36,630 bases of DNA from Acidobacteriota bacterium (GTDB lineage Bacteria > Acidobacteriota > Vicinamibacteria > Fen-336), in contig QHVM01000031.1 of the NCBI GenBank assembly GCA_003223555.1, forward strand, positions 11,111-47,740, given 5' to 3'. The position numbers and the translations under genes are program-made. The notes beneath the pieces were generated by a model. The model did not search any database, was not told the DNA's origin, and saw only the letters and a list, made by a program, of their open reading frames with translations. Positions 18,005 through 26,197 of the stretch are shown here, one piece after another; position 1 is the stretch's first letter, and each line of letters opens with the position of its first letter.

Positions 18005-18297
18005 GGCTTCTTCGGCCCGCTCGGCCGGAACATCTTGAGCATCCGGTCGGTGATCAGGAAGCCGCCCACCAGGTTGCTGGTGGCGGCCACGATGGCGATC
18101 GTGCCGAGCACGGTCGAGAGAGCGCTCTTGCGCTCGCCGACGAGGATGATCGCGCCGATCACGGCGATGGCGTCGAGCGCGTTCGTCAGCGACATCAGCG
18201 GCGTATGCAGCAGCGGCGAGACGCGGCGGATCACCTCGAAGCCGATGAACGCGGCGAGCATGAAGACGTACAGGCTGGTCAGGAGATCCAGCTTCAT
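18001..18297 (-). CDS. pntAB: NAD(P) transhydrogenase, alpha subunit part 2
   Basis: A 98-residue membrane protein equivalent to the C-terminal membrane part of E. coli PntA, with three hydrophobic segments (LTSLYVFMLAAFIGFEVI, LTNALDAIAVIGAIILVG, LGTIAIVAATSNLVGGFLI). Separate pntAA and pntAB genes are the known three-subunit arrangement of Rhodospirillum-type transhydrogenases. The ATG at 18297 has GGAGGGACGGG upstream and overlaps the pntAA stop as ATGA. An open frame further upstream lies inside pntAA and is not coding. Confidence 0.95.
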   Translation of the reverse strand: MKLDLLTSLYVFMLAAFIGFEVIRRVSPLLHTPLMSLTNALDAIAVIGAIILVGERKSALSTVLGTIAIVAATSNLVGGFLITDRMLKMFRPSGPKKP

Positions 18298-19481
18298 CCC
18301 GTCCCTCCGGTCGGTTGGTCTTCGAGCGCGGGGAGCGAGAAGAACTCCCGCACCCGGGGGTTGACCAGCTTCCCGCGATGCGTCAGCAGGGTGTCGCGGA
18401 CGATCTCGTCGTCCCGGTTCATCTGCAGGCTCCCGCCCTGGACCAGGTGGAGGAGGAACGCGCCGACGTTGCGGGCGTACATCTGGCTCGCGTGGTAGGG
18501 CACCGAGCTGGCCAGGTTGAACCACCCGATGATCGTGACGCCGTGCTCGACGATCCTCTCGCCGGCGCGCGTCAGCTCGCAGTTGCCTCCCCGCTCGGCG
18601 GCCAGGTCGACGATGACCGACCCCGGCGCCATGCCGGCGACCATCTCGCGCGTCACCAGCGCGGGGGACTTCTTGCCGGGCACCACCGCGGCCGTGATCA
18701 CCACGTCGCTATCGGCGACGACGCGGGCGAGCAGCTCCCGCTGGCGCTGGTAGAACGACTCGTCCTGTGCCCTCGCATAGCCGCTGGCGTCCTCCGCGTC
18801 CCTGGCCTCGAGCGGCAGCTCGACGAAGCGGCCGCCGAGGCTCTGCACCTGCTCCCTGGCCGCGGGGCGGAGGTCGTAGGCGGAAGCCACCGCGCCCAGC
18901 CGGCGGGCGGTCGCGATCGCCTGCAGCCCGGCCACGCCCGCTCCGATGACGAGCACGCGGCCGGGGGTGATGGTTCCCGCGGCGGTGGTGAGCATCGGAA
19001 AGATCCGCGGCAGCGTGTCGGCCGCGATGACCACCGCCTTGTATCCGCAGATGGTGGCCATCGAGGAGAGCGCGTCCATGCTCTGGGCCCGGGTGGTCCG
19101 GGGCATGAGCTCGACCGCGAACGACGTCACGCCGCGGCCGGCGATGTCCTCGATGGTCTCCAGCGTGCCCAGCGGCCGCAGGAAGCCGATCAATACCTGG
19201 TCGCGCCGGAGGAGGGGCAGATCGGCGGCCCCCGTCTTGTCGTTGGAGCCGTGGCAGAGGACCTGGACCACGATGTCGGCCGCTCGGAAGACCTCCGCCC
19301 GTCCGGGCAGGATCCGCGCCCCTTTCGCGGCGTACTCCGCGTCGGGGTAGCCGGCCTCGGCCCCGGCCCCCGCCTCGAGGGCGACGCCGAATCCCGCCTT
19401 CGTCAGGCCGGGTATCACCGCGGGTACGAGCGCCACGCGCCGCTCCCCGGGGAAACTCTCGCGAGGCACGCCGACGATCAT
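18294..19481 (-). CDS. pntAA: NAD(P) transhydrogenase, alpha subunit part 1 (NAD-binding)
   Basis: A 395-residue soluble NAD(H)-binding subunit of the AlaDh/PNT family. It begins MIVGVPRESFPGERRVALVP, has RAQSMDALSSMATICGYKAV (the conserved Arg-Ala-Gln-Ser-Met-Asp loop) and the Rossmann GAGVAGLQAIATARRLGA. Near the end are TAAVVPGKKSPALVTREMV and GSVIVDLAAERGGNCELT. The ATG at 19481 overlaps the stop of the upstream membrane-protein gene as ATGA. Alanine dehydrogenase is a relative, but the adjoining pntAB and pntB settle the call. Confidence 0.95.
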   Translation of the reverse strand: MIVGVPRESFPGERRVALVPAVIPGLTKAGFGVALEAGAGAEAGYPDAEYAAKGARILPGRAEVFRAADIVVQVLCHGSNDKTGAADLPLLRRDQVLIGFLRPLGTLETIEDIAGRGVTSFAVELMPRTTRAQSMDALSSMATICGYKAVVIAADTLPRIFPMLTTAAGTITPGRVLVIGAGVAGLQAIATARRLGAVASAYDLRPAAREQVQSLGGRFVELPLEARDAEDASGYARAQDESFYQRQRELLARVVADSDVVITAAVVPGKKSPALVTREMVAGMAPGSVIVDLAAERGGNCELTRAGERIVEHGVTIIGWFNLASSVPYHASQMYARNVGAFLLHLVQGGSLQMNRDDEIVRDTLLTHRGKLVNPRVREFFSLPALEDQPTGGTG

Positions 19482-19957
19482 GACGCCCGCCGCTCCGATT
19501 CCACCGGCACCAGCCTTCGAAGCGTCCACAGGGTCAGGCACGCCATCGCCGACCCGACCAGGATGCCAAAGCCCAGGGCGAAGGTCAGGTGGCCGGCGAT
19601 GTGGGGCAAGGGGCCGGCTCGCCGAGGAGAGAACTCCGGAGCGGCGAAAACGTTCTGCACACCCGTGACGGCGGCAAACGCGATCGCCAACACGATCAGG
19701 ACCTGTGACCAGAAGACCAGCAAGATGGTGGCGACGATGGCGTTCGAATAGCGGCCGAGACGCCGGAAGTGCATCAAGGCGACCGCGAGCAGGACGGAGA
19801 TGGCACCGGCGATGGTGACGCTGGCGAGCCCAACGATGCGCTTCGGGGCGCCGGCGGCGTCCAGCACCAGCCGAAGCGCCCACACCGCCGCGATGAGGGC
19901 GAACAGGGGCACGAGGAGGCGAACGTGACCCCGCAGTCCGAGACCGCCGACCGTCAT
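19478..19957 (-). CDS. Uncharacterised integral membrane protein
   Basis: A 159-residue protein with four likely membrane helices (LLVPLFALIAAVWALRLVLD; SVTIAGAISVLLAVALMHF; AIVATILLVFWSQVLIVLAI; HLTFALGFGILVGSAMACLT). I do not recognise a family. Its ATG at 19957 overlaps the phosphatase stop and its own stop overlaps the pntAA start, both as ATGA. It is thus translationally coupled on both sides. A link between the phosphatase and transhydrogenase is possible but is inference from position only. A longer frame to 20437 lies inside the phosphatase gene and is not real. Confidence 0.75.
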   Translation of the reverse strand: MTVGGLGLRGHVRLLVPLFALIAAVWALRLVLDAAGAPKRIVGLASVTIAGAISVLLAVALMHFRRLGRYSNAIVATILLVFWSQVLIVLAIAFAAVTGVQNVFAAPEFSPRRAGPLPHIAGHLTFALGFGILVGSAMACLTLWTLRRLVPVESERRAS

Positions 19958-20940
19958 TGGAGCGCCGGGGGGCCGGTGACCTTGGCCAGCAGAAGCGTCA
20001 TGTCGTCCACGATCTCCTTGCCCGACCAATCGCGCGCGGCCAGGAGCACCGCTCGTTGGATCTCCGGCAAGGGCTTTTCGCGGTGCGCGGCGACGAGGGT
20101 CTCGAGCCGGGCTTCGCCAAAGGACTCTCCTTCCGGGGTCTCTGCCTCCGTGACGCCGTCGGAGTAGACCACGAGCGTGTCCCCGGGCTGAAGCGGGACC
20201 TTGCCCACCTGGTATTCGGAATCGGGGAAGAGGCCCAGAGGCGGACCTCCCCGATCGAGCCTCCGCCCGTGGCCGGATCCGAGCAGGATGGGAAGAGGAT
20301 GACCGGCGTTCACGTAGCTGAGCTGCCGATCGGCCTCGTCCCACTCGCCATAGAACAACGTGGCGAACTTCGCCGCCGGCTGGGTGACCTCGTACAGGTG
20401 GCGATTGAGCTGGGAGCACAACTGACCGGGCATCCATACGGTCCGGGCCAGCGTGCGCAGGACCGCGTGCAGGTTGGACATCAGGATCGCGGCCGAGATC
20501 CCCTTGCCGCTGATGTCGGCCACGGCAAAGGCGACGCGCCCCCCGGAGAGCTGCAGAACGTCGTAGTAGTCACCGCTGATTCCACGCGCAGGCAGGCAGA
20601 CCGCCGCGAACTCGAGGCCGCCCTTCGAGGGGAACTGCCTCGGGAAGAGGGCCTGCTGCACCTCGAAGGCGAAGTTCAGCTCCGCTTCCTTGCGCGCCAG
20701 CTCGTGCCGGCTGGCGCGCAGCTCGGCCAGGACCCTGTACAGCGCCATCGCGAGAATGCCCACCGCCGTGGTCCCCGCGAACGACAGCCCCCAGGTCAGG
20801 AGGGCCGACCTCGTCAGGAGGTCACGGCCGAGGTAGAGCAACAGCCCGGCGCCCAGCAGGACACCGGACACGTAGGCTTTCTCTTTCATGGGGTTGCGAT
20901 CGATGAGAGCGGCTCCCTCGTTCGCCTTGGACCGACACAC
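19954..20940 (-). CDS. Membrane-bound SpoIIE/RsbU-type PP2C phosphatase
   Basis: A 328-residue Ser/Thr phosphatase. Two N-terminal membrane helices (SGVLLGAGLLLYLG and TWGLSFAGTTAVGILAMALY) are followed by a short charged, probably coiled-coil linker (residues 73-90) and the PPM/SpoIIE catalytic domain. Metal-binding acidic motifs are visible: SGDYYDV, FAVADISGKG, VVYSDGVTEAET and IVDDMTLL. Such enzymes usually dephosphorylate anti-anti-sigma (STAS) proteins, but no STAS or RsbW gene is present here. The GTG at 20940 is chosen because GAGGAG sits 5 bases upstream; an ATG at 20889 lacks one. It opens the coupled group leading to pntB and lies back-to-back with a Ser/Thr kinase gene. Confidence 0.9.
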   Translation of the reverse strand: MCRSKANEGAALIDRNPMKEKAYVSGVLLGAGLLLYLGRDLLTRSALLTWGLSFAGTTAVGILAMALYRVLAELRASRHELARKEAELNFAFEVQQALFPRQFPSKGGLEFAAVCLPARGISGDYYDVLQLSGGRVAFAVADISGKGISAAILMSNLHAVLRTLARTVWMPGQLCSQLNRHLYEVTQPAAKFATLFYGEWDEADRQLSYVNAGHPLPILLGSGHGRRLDRGGPPLGLFPDSEYQVGKVPLQPGDTLVVYSDGVTEAETPEGESFGEARLETLVAAHREKPLPEIQRAVLLAARDWSGKEIVDDMTLLLAKVTGPPALQ

Positions 20941-21014
20941 TACGCTCCTCGCGACGCCGCGGTCAAGAACGGACGACGGGACGGAACCACGGAACGGCCG
21001 CGGCGGCTCGGGTT
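20941..21014. promoter_or_regulatory. Divergent intergenic region between phosphatase and kinase genes
   Basis: These 74 bases separate two divergently transcribed genes and must carry both 5' regions. On the minus strand a TTGACC lies about 25 bases before the phosphatase GTG, but I see no convincing -10 partner. No operator-like palindrome is obvious. Confidence 0.35.
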
Positions 21015-23367
21015 ATGATCGACGATCCCGTGGCGGAGAAACCGGCCGACAACACGCCTCGGGGACGGCTGCGCGCGCTCTACGCCTGGGTGACGGGAGC
21101 GACGCCGTCCCCGGACGACTCCCCCCGCCCCGCGATCTCCCCCCCTCGAGAGGGCGTGCCCGCCCGCATCGGGCATTACGCGATCGCCCGCAAGCTGGGG
21201 GAAGGCGGGATGGGTGTGGTCTACGCGGCCCGCGACGAGCGCCTGGAGCGCATCGTCGCCTTGAAGACGATGTCGTCGCTGGCCAGCGATGAGACCGCGC
21301 GCAAGCGCTTCTGGCGCGAAGCCCGGGCCGCGGCGAGCGTCAACCATCCCAACGTCTGCCAGCTCTACGAGATCGGCGAGGAAGGCGGCGAGCTGTTCAT
21401 CGCCATGGAACTGCTGGAGGGCGAGGCGCTGGGCGAGCGCCTGCGGCGGGGGCCGCTGAGCGTGTCCGAGACGGTGCCGATCGGCCTGGGAGTGCTGGCC
21501 GCGCTCTCGGCGTTGCACGCCCGTGGCATCGTCCACCGCGACCTCAAGCCGTCCAACGTGTTCCTGACCCCCCACGGCGTGAAGCTGCTCGACTTCGGCC
21601 TCGCGCGGCCGAGCGACCCCGAGCTGGCGCGATCGCTCAGCTCGGCCACGGAGCTGACGCGCACCGGGATGATGGTGGGCACCCCGCGCTACATGGCCCC
21701 CGAGCAGGTGACGGGCGAGGCCCTCGACGCCCGCACCGACCTGTTCGCGTTGGGCGCCATCCTGTTCGAGATGCTCGCCGGCCGTCCGGCGTTCGGCGGC
21801 GGCAACGTCGTCGAGATCCTCCACGCCACCCTCTACGAACAGCGCGCTGGCCAAGCGTCCCGCGGAGCGACCGGCATCGGCCGACGCGATGGCCGAGGAG
21901 CTGCGCGCCGCTCGCGGCCTCGACGGCGACGCGACGCCGGCGCTGGCCCGCGCGCTCACGCGCCTGGTGGTGCTGCCGTTCCGCGTCCTGCGCCCCGATC
22001 CCGAGACGGACTTCCTCGCCTTCAGCCTGCCCGACGCCATCGCGACGTCGCTCTCGGGCCCCGGCTCGCTGATCGTGCGCTCCAGCGCCGTCGCCGCGCG
22101 CTTCGCGGGGGAGGCCCCGGACCTCAAGGCCCTGGCCGCGGAGGCCGACGTCGACCGGGTCGTGATGGGGACGCTGCTCCGCTCGGGCGACCAGTTACGA
22201 GCCACGGCGCAGCTGGTCGAGGCCCCGGGCGGGACGCTGCTCACGTCGCAGACGGTGCAGTCGTCGCTGGGCGACCTGTTCCGGCTTCAAGACGACATCG
22301 CCCACCGCGTCGTGGAGGCCCTCTCGCTCCCGCTCGCGGGCGTCGAGGCCTCGCCCACGCTCGACGCGCCGCGCAACGCCCGCGCCTACGAGCTCTACCT
22401 GCGGGCGAACGAGCTGGCCCGCACCTACGACGGGCTCCCGCCGGCGCGCGATCTCTATCGGCGCTGCCTGGAGCTGGATCCGACCTTCGCTCCCGCGTGG
22501 GCCCGCCTCGGTCGCTGCCACCGCGTGATCGGGAAGTACATCGAGGCCTCGCCAAGCAGCGACGCGCAGGCCGAGGAGGCCCTCCGCCGCGCCCTCGAGC
22601 TCAACCCGCGCCTGTCGGTCGCGCACAAGTTCTACGCAAACCTCGAGTCGGACATCGGCCAGACGCAGCGGGCGCTCGTGCGGCTACTGGGCGAGGCCGA
22701 CCGTCACGGCAACGACCCGGAGCTGTTCGCGGGGCTCGTCCACGCCTGTCGCTATTGTGGCCTCTTCGAGCAGTCCAGCGCCGCGCACGAAGAGGCACGT
22801 CGACTCGACCCGAACGTCCCCACGAGCTTCGAGCAGACAATAATGATGACGGGTGACATCGAGCGGCTCATGGCCGTCGAGCCGCCCCTGCTCTTCGTCG
22901 GCGCCGACGACGGGATCCGCGTGATCGGTCTCGGGCTGGCCGGCCGCCGCGACGAGGCGCGCCGGCTGCTGCTCGAGATGCGCCAGGCCTCGCGGCAGGC
23001 ATCCCGCATCCCCGCCTTCCAATCGTGGACCGATTACCTGACGGCCTGGCTCGATCGGCGCCCGTCGGACATGCTCGCCAGCATCTCCGCGCTGAGCGCG
23101 TTGAAGATCCAGGACGACCCGGAGGCCATCTTCCAGGAGGGATGGCTGCTCTGCGACGTCGGCGAGCACCAACGCGGACTCGGCCACCTGCGGCGCGCGG
23201 TCGCCAAGGGCTACTTCGTCGCGCCTATTCTCTCGGCCAGCCGCCACTTCGACGCGTTGCGGAGCGATCCCACCTTCCGGAAGCTGCTCTCGGAAGCCGA
23301 AGGGGGCCGCCAGCGAGCGCTGGCTGCGTTCCGCGAGAACGGCGGGGAGCGGCTTCTCGGCCGGTGA
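21015..23367 (+). pseudogene. Ser/Thr protein kinase fused to TolB-like and TPR domains, broken near 21840
   Basis: A Hanks-type kinase gene, in two frames. The first part has the glycine loop GEGGMG (62-67), catalytic lysine K84 (VALK), HRDLKPSN (174-181), DFG (193-195) and APE (228-230), then stops matching after LYEQ at about 21840. The kinase C-lobe resumes in another frame at 21841 with ALAKRPAERPASADAMAEEL, followed by a TolB-like domain (LVVLPFRVLRPDPETDFLAF to DDIAHRVVEAL) and TPR repeats to 23367. About 20 residues that normally precede 'ALAKRP' (the segment before helix I) are missing. The lesion is therefore probably an internal deletion of some 60 bases plus a frame change, not a single indel. 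Kinases of this architecture are usually cytoplasmic signalling proteins. It could also be an assembly collapse. Confidence 0.85.
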
Positions 23368-23441
23368 CGTGTTCGGCCGCCGCAGGCGGAGCGTTTCCTC
23401 ACCCGCTCGCGCCCGGATTCACTCCGGCGCGAGCGCATTCA

Positions 23442-23523
23442 ATGAAGATCCACGCGGAGCCGGAGGCGGTCGCATCAGGTTCATGAAGATCCACGCGGAG
23501 CCGGAGGCGGTCGCATACACTCC
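23442..23523 (+). repeat. 41-bp tandem repeat, two copies, abutting the DUF1569 start codon
   Basis: A 34-base sequence beginning ATGAAGATCCACGCG occurs identically at 23442-23475 and 23483-23516, giving a 41-base period with 7 variable bases between. The next period begins exactly at 23524 with ATGAAGACC, the start of the DUF1569 gene. Each copy thus opens with an ATG in the same context as the true start. The copies would encode short peptides beginning MKIHAEPEAVA. Confidence 0.9.
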
Positions 23524-23982
23524 ATGAAGACCCTGGCCCGACCGCTCGACAAGGCCGAGATCCTCCGCCGGCTGAGAGACGTGCGTCCGGAGAGCGTCCG
23601 TCGCTGGGGACGGATGTCGGCGCACCAGATGGTGTGCCATGTGAGCGACTCGCTGCGCATGGGCACTGGTCACAAAGCGGTGAGCCACGCCACCAGCCCG
23701 CTTCACCGGACGCTCGTCAAGTGGGTCGTTCTCTACCTTCCCCTGCCCTGGCCCGCCGGGATCCTCACCCGGCCGGAGATCGATCAGGAGCTGGGAGGCA
23801 CGAGGCCCTCCGACTTCGCCGCGGACGTCGCGCAGCTCGAGGCGCTGTTGGAGCTGGTCACGGCGCCGGCCCGGAGCTTCGACTGGCAGCTTCATCCGAT
23901 ATTCGGCAGCATGTCCGACGCCGCCTGGCTCCGGTGGGGCTACCTGCACCTGGACCACCACCTTCGTCAGTTCGGTGCGTAG
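23524..23982 (+). CDS. DUF1569 / DinB-like four-helix protein
   Basis: A 152-residue protein of the DUF1569 group within the DinB/YfiT-like superfamily, whose members often bind a metal through three histidines. Candidate ligands are H34 and H39 in MSAHQMVCHVSDSLRMG and H142/H145/H146 in YLHLDHHLRQFG at the C-terminus. The GHKAVSHATSPLHRTLVKW region and the WPAGILTRPE segment suit the family. The substrate is unknown. The start at 23524 is preceded by tandem repeats containing two more ATGs, one period upstream each, and no classical ribosome binding site is seen. Confidence 0.82.
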   Translation: MKTLARPLDKAEILRRLRDVRPESVRRWGRMSAHQMVCHVSDSLRMGTGHKAVSHATSPLHRTLVKWVVLYLPLPWPAGILTRPEIDQELGGTRPSDFAADVAQLEALLELVTAPARSFDWQLHPIFGSMSDAAWLRWGYLHLDHHLRQFGA

Positions 23983-24073
23983 GCCGGAGGGCCGGGCCGC
24001 CACCCGACGGGCGCCGCCAGATGTGCCATGAAAATGTATGCTTGGAGTCGTCCTTCACGCGGGAGGCGGACCG

Positions 24074-26197
24074 ATGGCAAGGGAACAGGAGGCGCAGGGA
24101 GCGCAGGTCTCGGAGGCGCAGATCGCCGTCCACTGGCGCGAAGAGGAGTACTACCACCCTCCGGCAAGGTTCATCGGCCAGGCGAACGCGGCCGACCCGG
24201 CGATCTTCGAGCGGTTCAGCGAGGAGCACTTCCCCGAGTGCTTCAAGGAATACGCCGACCTGCTCACGTGGGACGCCTACTGGCACACGACGCTGGACGC
24301 CAGTAAACCGCCGTTCTGGAAGTGGTTCGTCGGCGGGCGGCTGAACGCCTCCTACAACTGCGTCGACCGCCACCTGGCGACCAGCCGGAACAAGGCCGCC
24401 CTCATCTGGGTGCCCGAGCCGGAGACCGAAGACACCCAGGCGATCACCTACCAGGAGCTCTACAAGCGGGTCAACGAGTTCGCCGCGCTCCTGCGCGGCC
24501 TCGGCCGGGTGAAGGTCGGCGACCGGATGACCTTCCACCTGCCGATGGTCCCCGAGCTGCCCGTCTCCATGCTCGCCTGCGCCCGCCTCGGCGTGATCCA
24601 TTCCGAGGTGTTCGGCGGATTCAGCGGTGCGGCGTGCGGAGACCGGATCGCCGACTCGGGGAGCCGCATCCTGGTCACGATGGACGGCTACTGCCGCAAC
24701 GGGGAGCTGATCGACCACAAGGCCAAGGCCGACCAGGCGGTGGCGGCGGCCCGCGAGCGCGGGGTCGAGGTCGAGAAGGTGCTCGTCTGGCGACGGCATC
24801 CCGGCCGGTACGCATCGAAGAGCCCCATGGTCGCGGGCCGGGACTTCTTCGTCGACGAGCTGCTGAAGGACTACCGGGGACAGGAGGTGAAGCCGGTCTC
24901 GATGCCGGCCGAAGCCCCGCTGTTCCTCATGTACACGAGCGGCACGACGGCGCGGCCGAAAGGGTGCCAGCACAGCACCGGCGGGTACCTGGCCTACGTC
25001 GCCGGCACCTCGAAGTACTACCAGGACATCCATCCCGAGGACACCTACTGGTGCTTCGCCGACATCGGGTGGATCACCGGTCACTCCTACATCGTCTACG
25101 GCCCCCTGGCGCTCGGGACCACGAGCGTGATGTACGAGGGAGCGCCTACCTATCCGGACCCCGGCCGTCCCTGGCGGATCGCCGAGCGGCTCGGGGTGAA
25201 CATCTTCCACACCGCGCCCACGACGATCCGCATGCTGCGCAAGCTCGGCCCGGACGAGCCGAAGAAGTACGACTACCACTTCAAGCACATGACGACGGTG
25301 GGCGAGCCGATCGAGCCCGACGTCTGGCGCTGGTACCACTCTGTCGTCGGAAAGGGCGAGGCGGTCATCGTCGACACGTGGTGGCAGACCGAGAACGGCG
25401 GCTTCCTGGGCAGCACCCTGCCCGCCCTCAAGCCGATGAAGCCGGGCAGCTGCGGTCCCGGGGTCCTCGGGATCTACCCCGTGATCTACGACGAGAACCG
25501 CAACGTGGTGGAGGCGGGGAGCGGGCGGGCCGGCAACATCTGCATCCGCAATCCCTGGCCCGGCATCTTCCAGACGATCTGGGGCCAGCCCGAGAGGTTC
25601 GTGCAGATCTACTACGAGAAGTACTGCCGGGACAAGGACAGCAAGGACTGGCGCGACTGGCCGTACCTGGCCGGCGACGGGGCCGTCCAGGCCGCCGACG
25701 GCTACTTCCGGATCCTCGGCCGGATCGACGACGTGATCAACGTCGCCGGGCACCGCCTGGGGACCAAGGAGCTGGAGTCGGCGAGCATCACGGTCGAGGA
25801 GATCGCCGAGGCGGCCGCCGTCCCGGTGATGGACGAGCTTCGCGGCCGGGCGGTGGAGATGTACGTCTCGCTGAAGCCCGGGCTCGCCCCGAGCAAGGAC
25901 ATCGAGGACAAGGTGGCCAAGGCCATCGAAGCCCAGATCGGGAAGATCGCGCGGCCGAAGAACGTCTGGATCGTCCCCGACATGCCCAAGACCCGCTCGG
26001 GAAAGATCATGCGCCGGGTCATCGCCGGGATCTCGAATTTCGCCGATGTCGGCGATACGACGACGCTGTCGAACCCCGAGGTCGTCGAGGGCATCCGCCA
26101 CCACGTCCAGGGCGAGAAGCTCTCTCGCGGCCAGGTTCCCCGCGAGCTGTCGCCGCAGGAAATGGAGGAGATCAAGGCGTTCGGCCGCGCCGAGTGA
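24074..26197 (+). CDS. acs: Acetyl-CoA synthetase (AMP-forming acyl-CoA ligase)
   Basis: A 707-residue adenylate-forming enzyme that activates acetate (or a short acyl acid) to its CoA thioester through an acyl-AMP. The N-terminal ACAS_N segment includes FSEEHFPECFKEYADLLTWD. The ATP-binding loop is YTSGTTARPKG at 287-297 (Acs usually has GSTGKPKG), the acyl-site motif is WWQTENGG from 436, and the C-terminal catalytic lysine lies in TRSGKIMRR (K644). That lysine is the usual acetylation switch of the family. The ATG at 24074 has GGGAGG 7 bases upstream. It overlaps the convergent MFS gene by 26 bases at the 3' end. The altered loop and inserts leave propionate or another short acid possible. 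Confidence 0.9.
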   Translation: MAREQEAQGAQVSEAQIAVHWREEEYYHPPARFIGQANAADPAIFERFSEEHFPECFKEYADLLTWDAYWHTTLDASKPPFWKWFVGGRLNASYNCVDRHLATSRNKAALIWVPEPETEDTQAITYQELYKRVNEFAALLRGLGRVKVGDRMTFHLPMVPELPVSMLACARLGVIHSEVFGGFSGAACGDRIADSGSRILVTMDGYCRNGELIDHKAKADQAVAAARERGVEVEKVLVWRRHPGRYASKSPMVAGRDFFVDELLKDYRGQEVKPVSMPAEAPLFLMYTSGTTARPKGCQHSTGGYLAYVAGTSKYYQDIHPEDTYWCFADIGWITGHSYIVYGPLALGTTSVMYEGAPTYPDPGRPWRIAERLGVNIFHTAPTTIRMLRKLGPDEPKKYDYHFKHMTTVGEPIEPDVWRWYHSVVGKGEAVIVDTWWQTENGGFLGSTLPALKPMKPGSCGPGVLGIYPVIYDENRNVVEAGSGRAGNICIRNPWPGIFQTIWGQPERFVQIYYEKYCRDKDSKDWRDWPYLAGDGAVQAADGYFRILGRIDDVINVAGHRLGTKELESASITVEEIAEAAAVPVMDELRGRAVEMYVSLKPGLAPSKDIEDKVAKAIEAQIGKIARPKNVWIVPDMPKTRSGKIMRRVIAGISNFADVGDTTTLSNPEVVEGIRHHVQGEKLSRGQVPRELSPQEMEEIKAFGRAE

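Noticed and set aside
23442-23523. Repeat as a CRISPR array
   Set aside because: There are only two copies with 7-base intervals, and the unit leads into a start codon; no spacer-sized gaps or cas genes are present.
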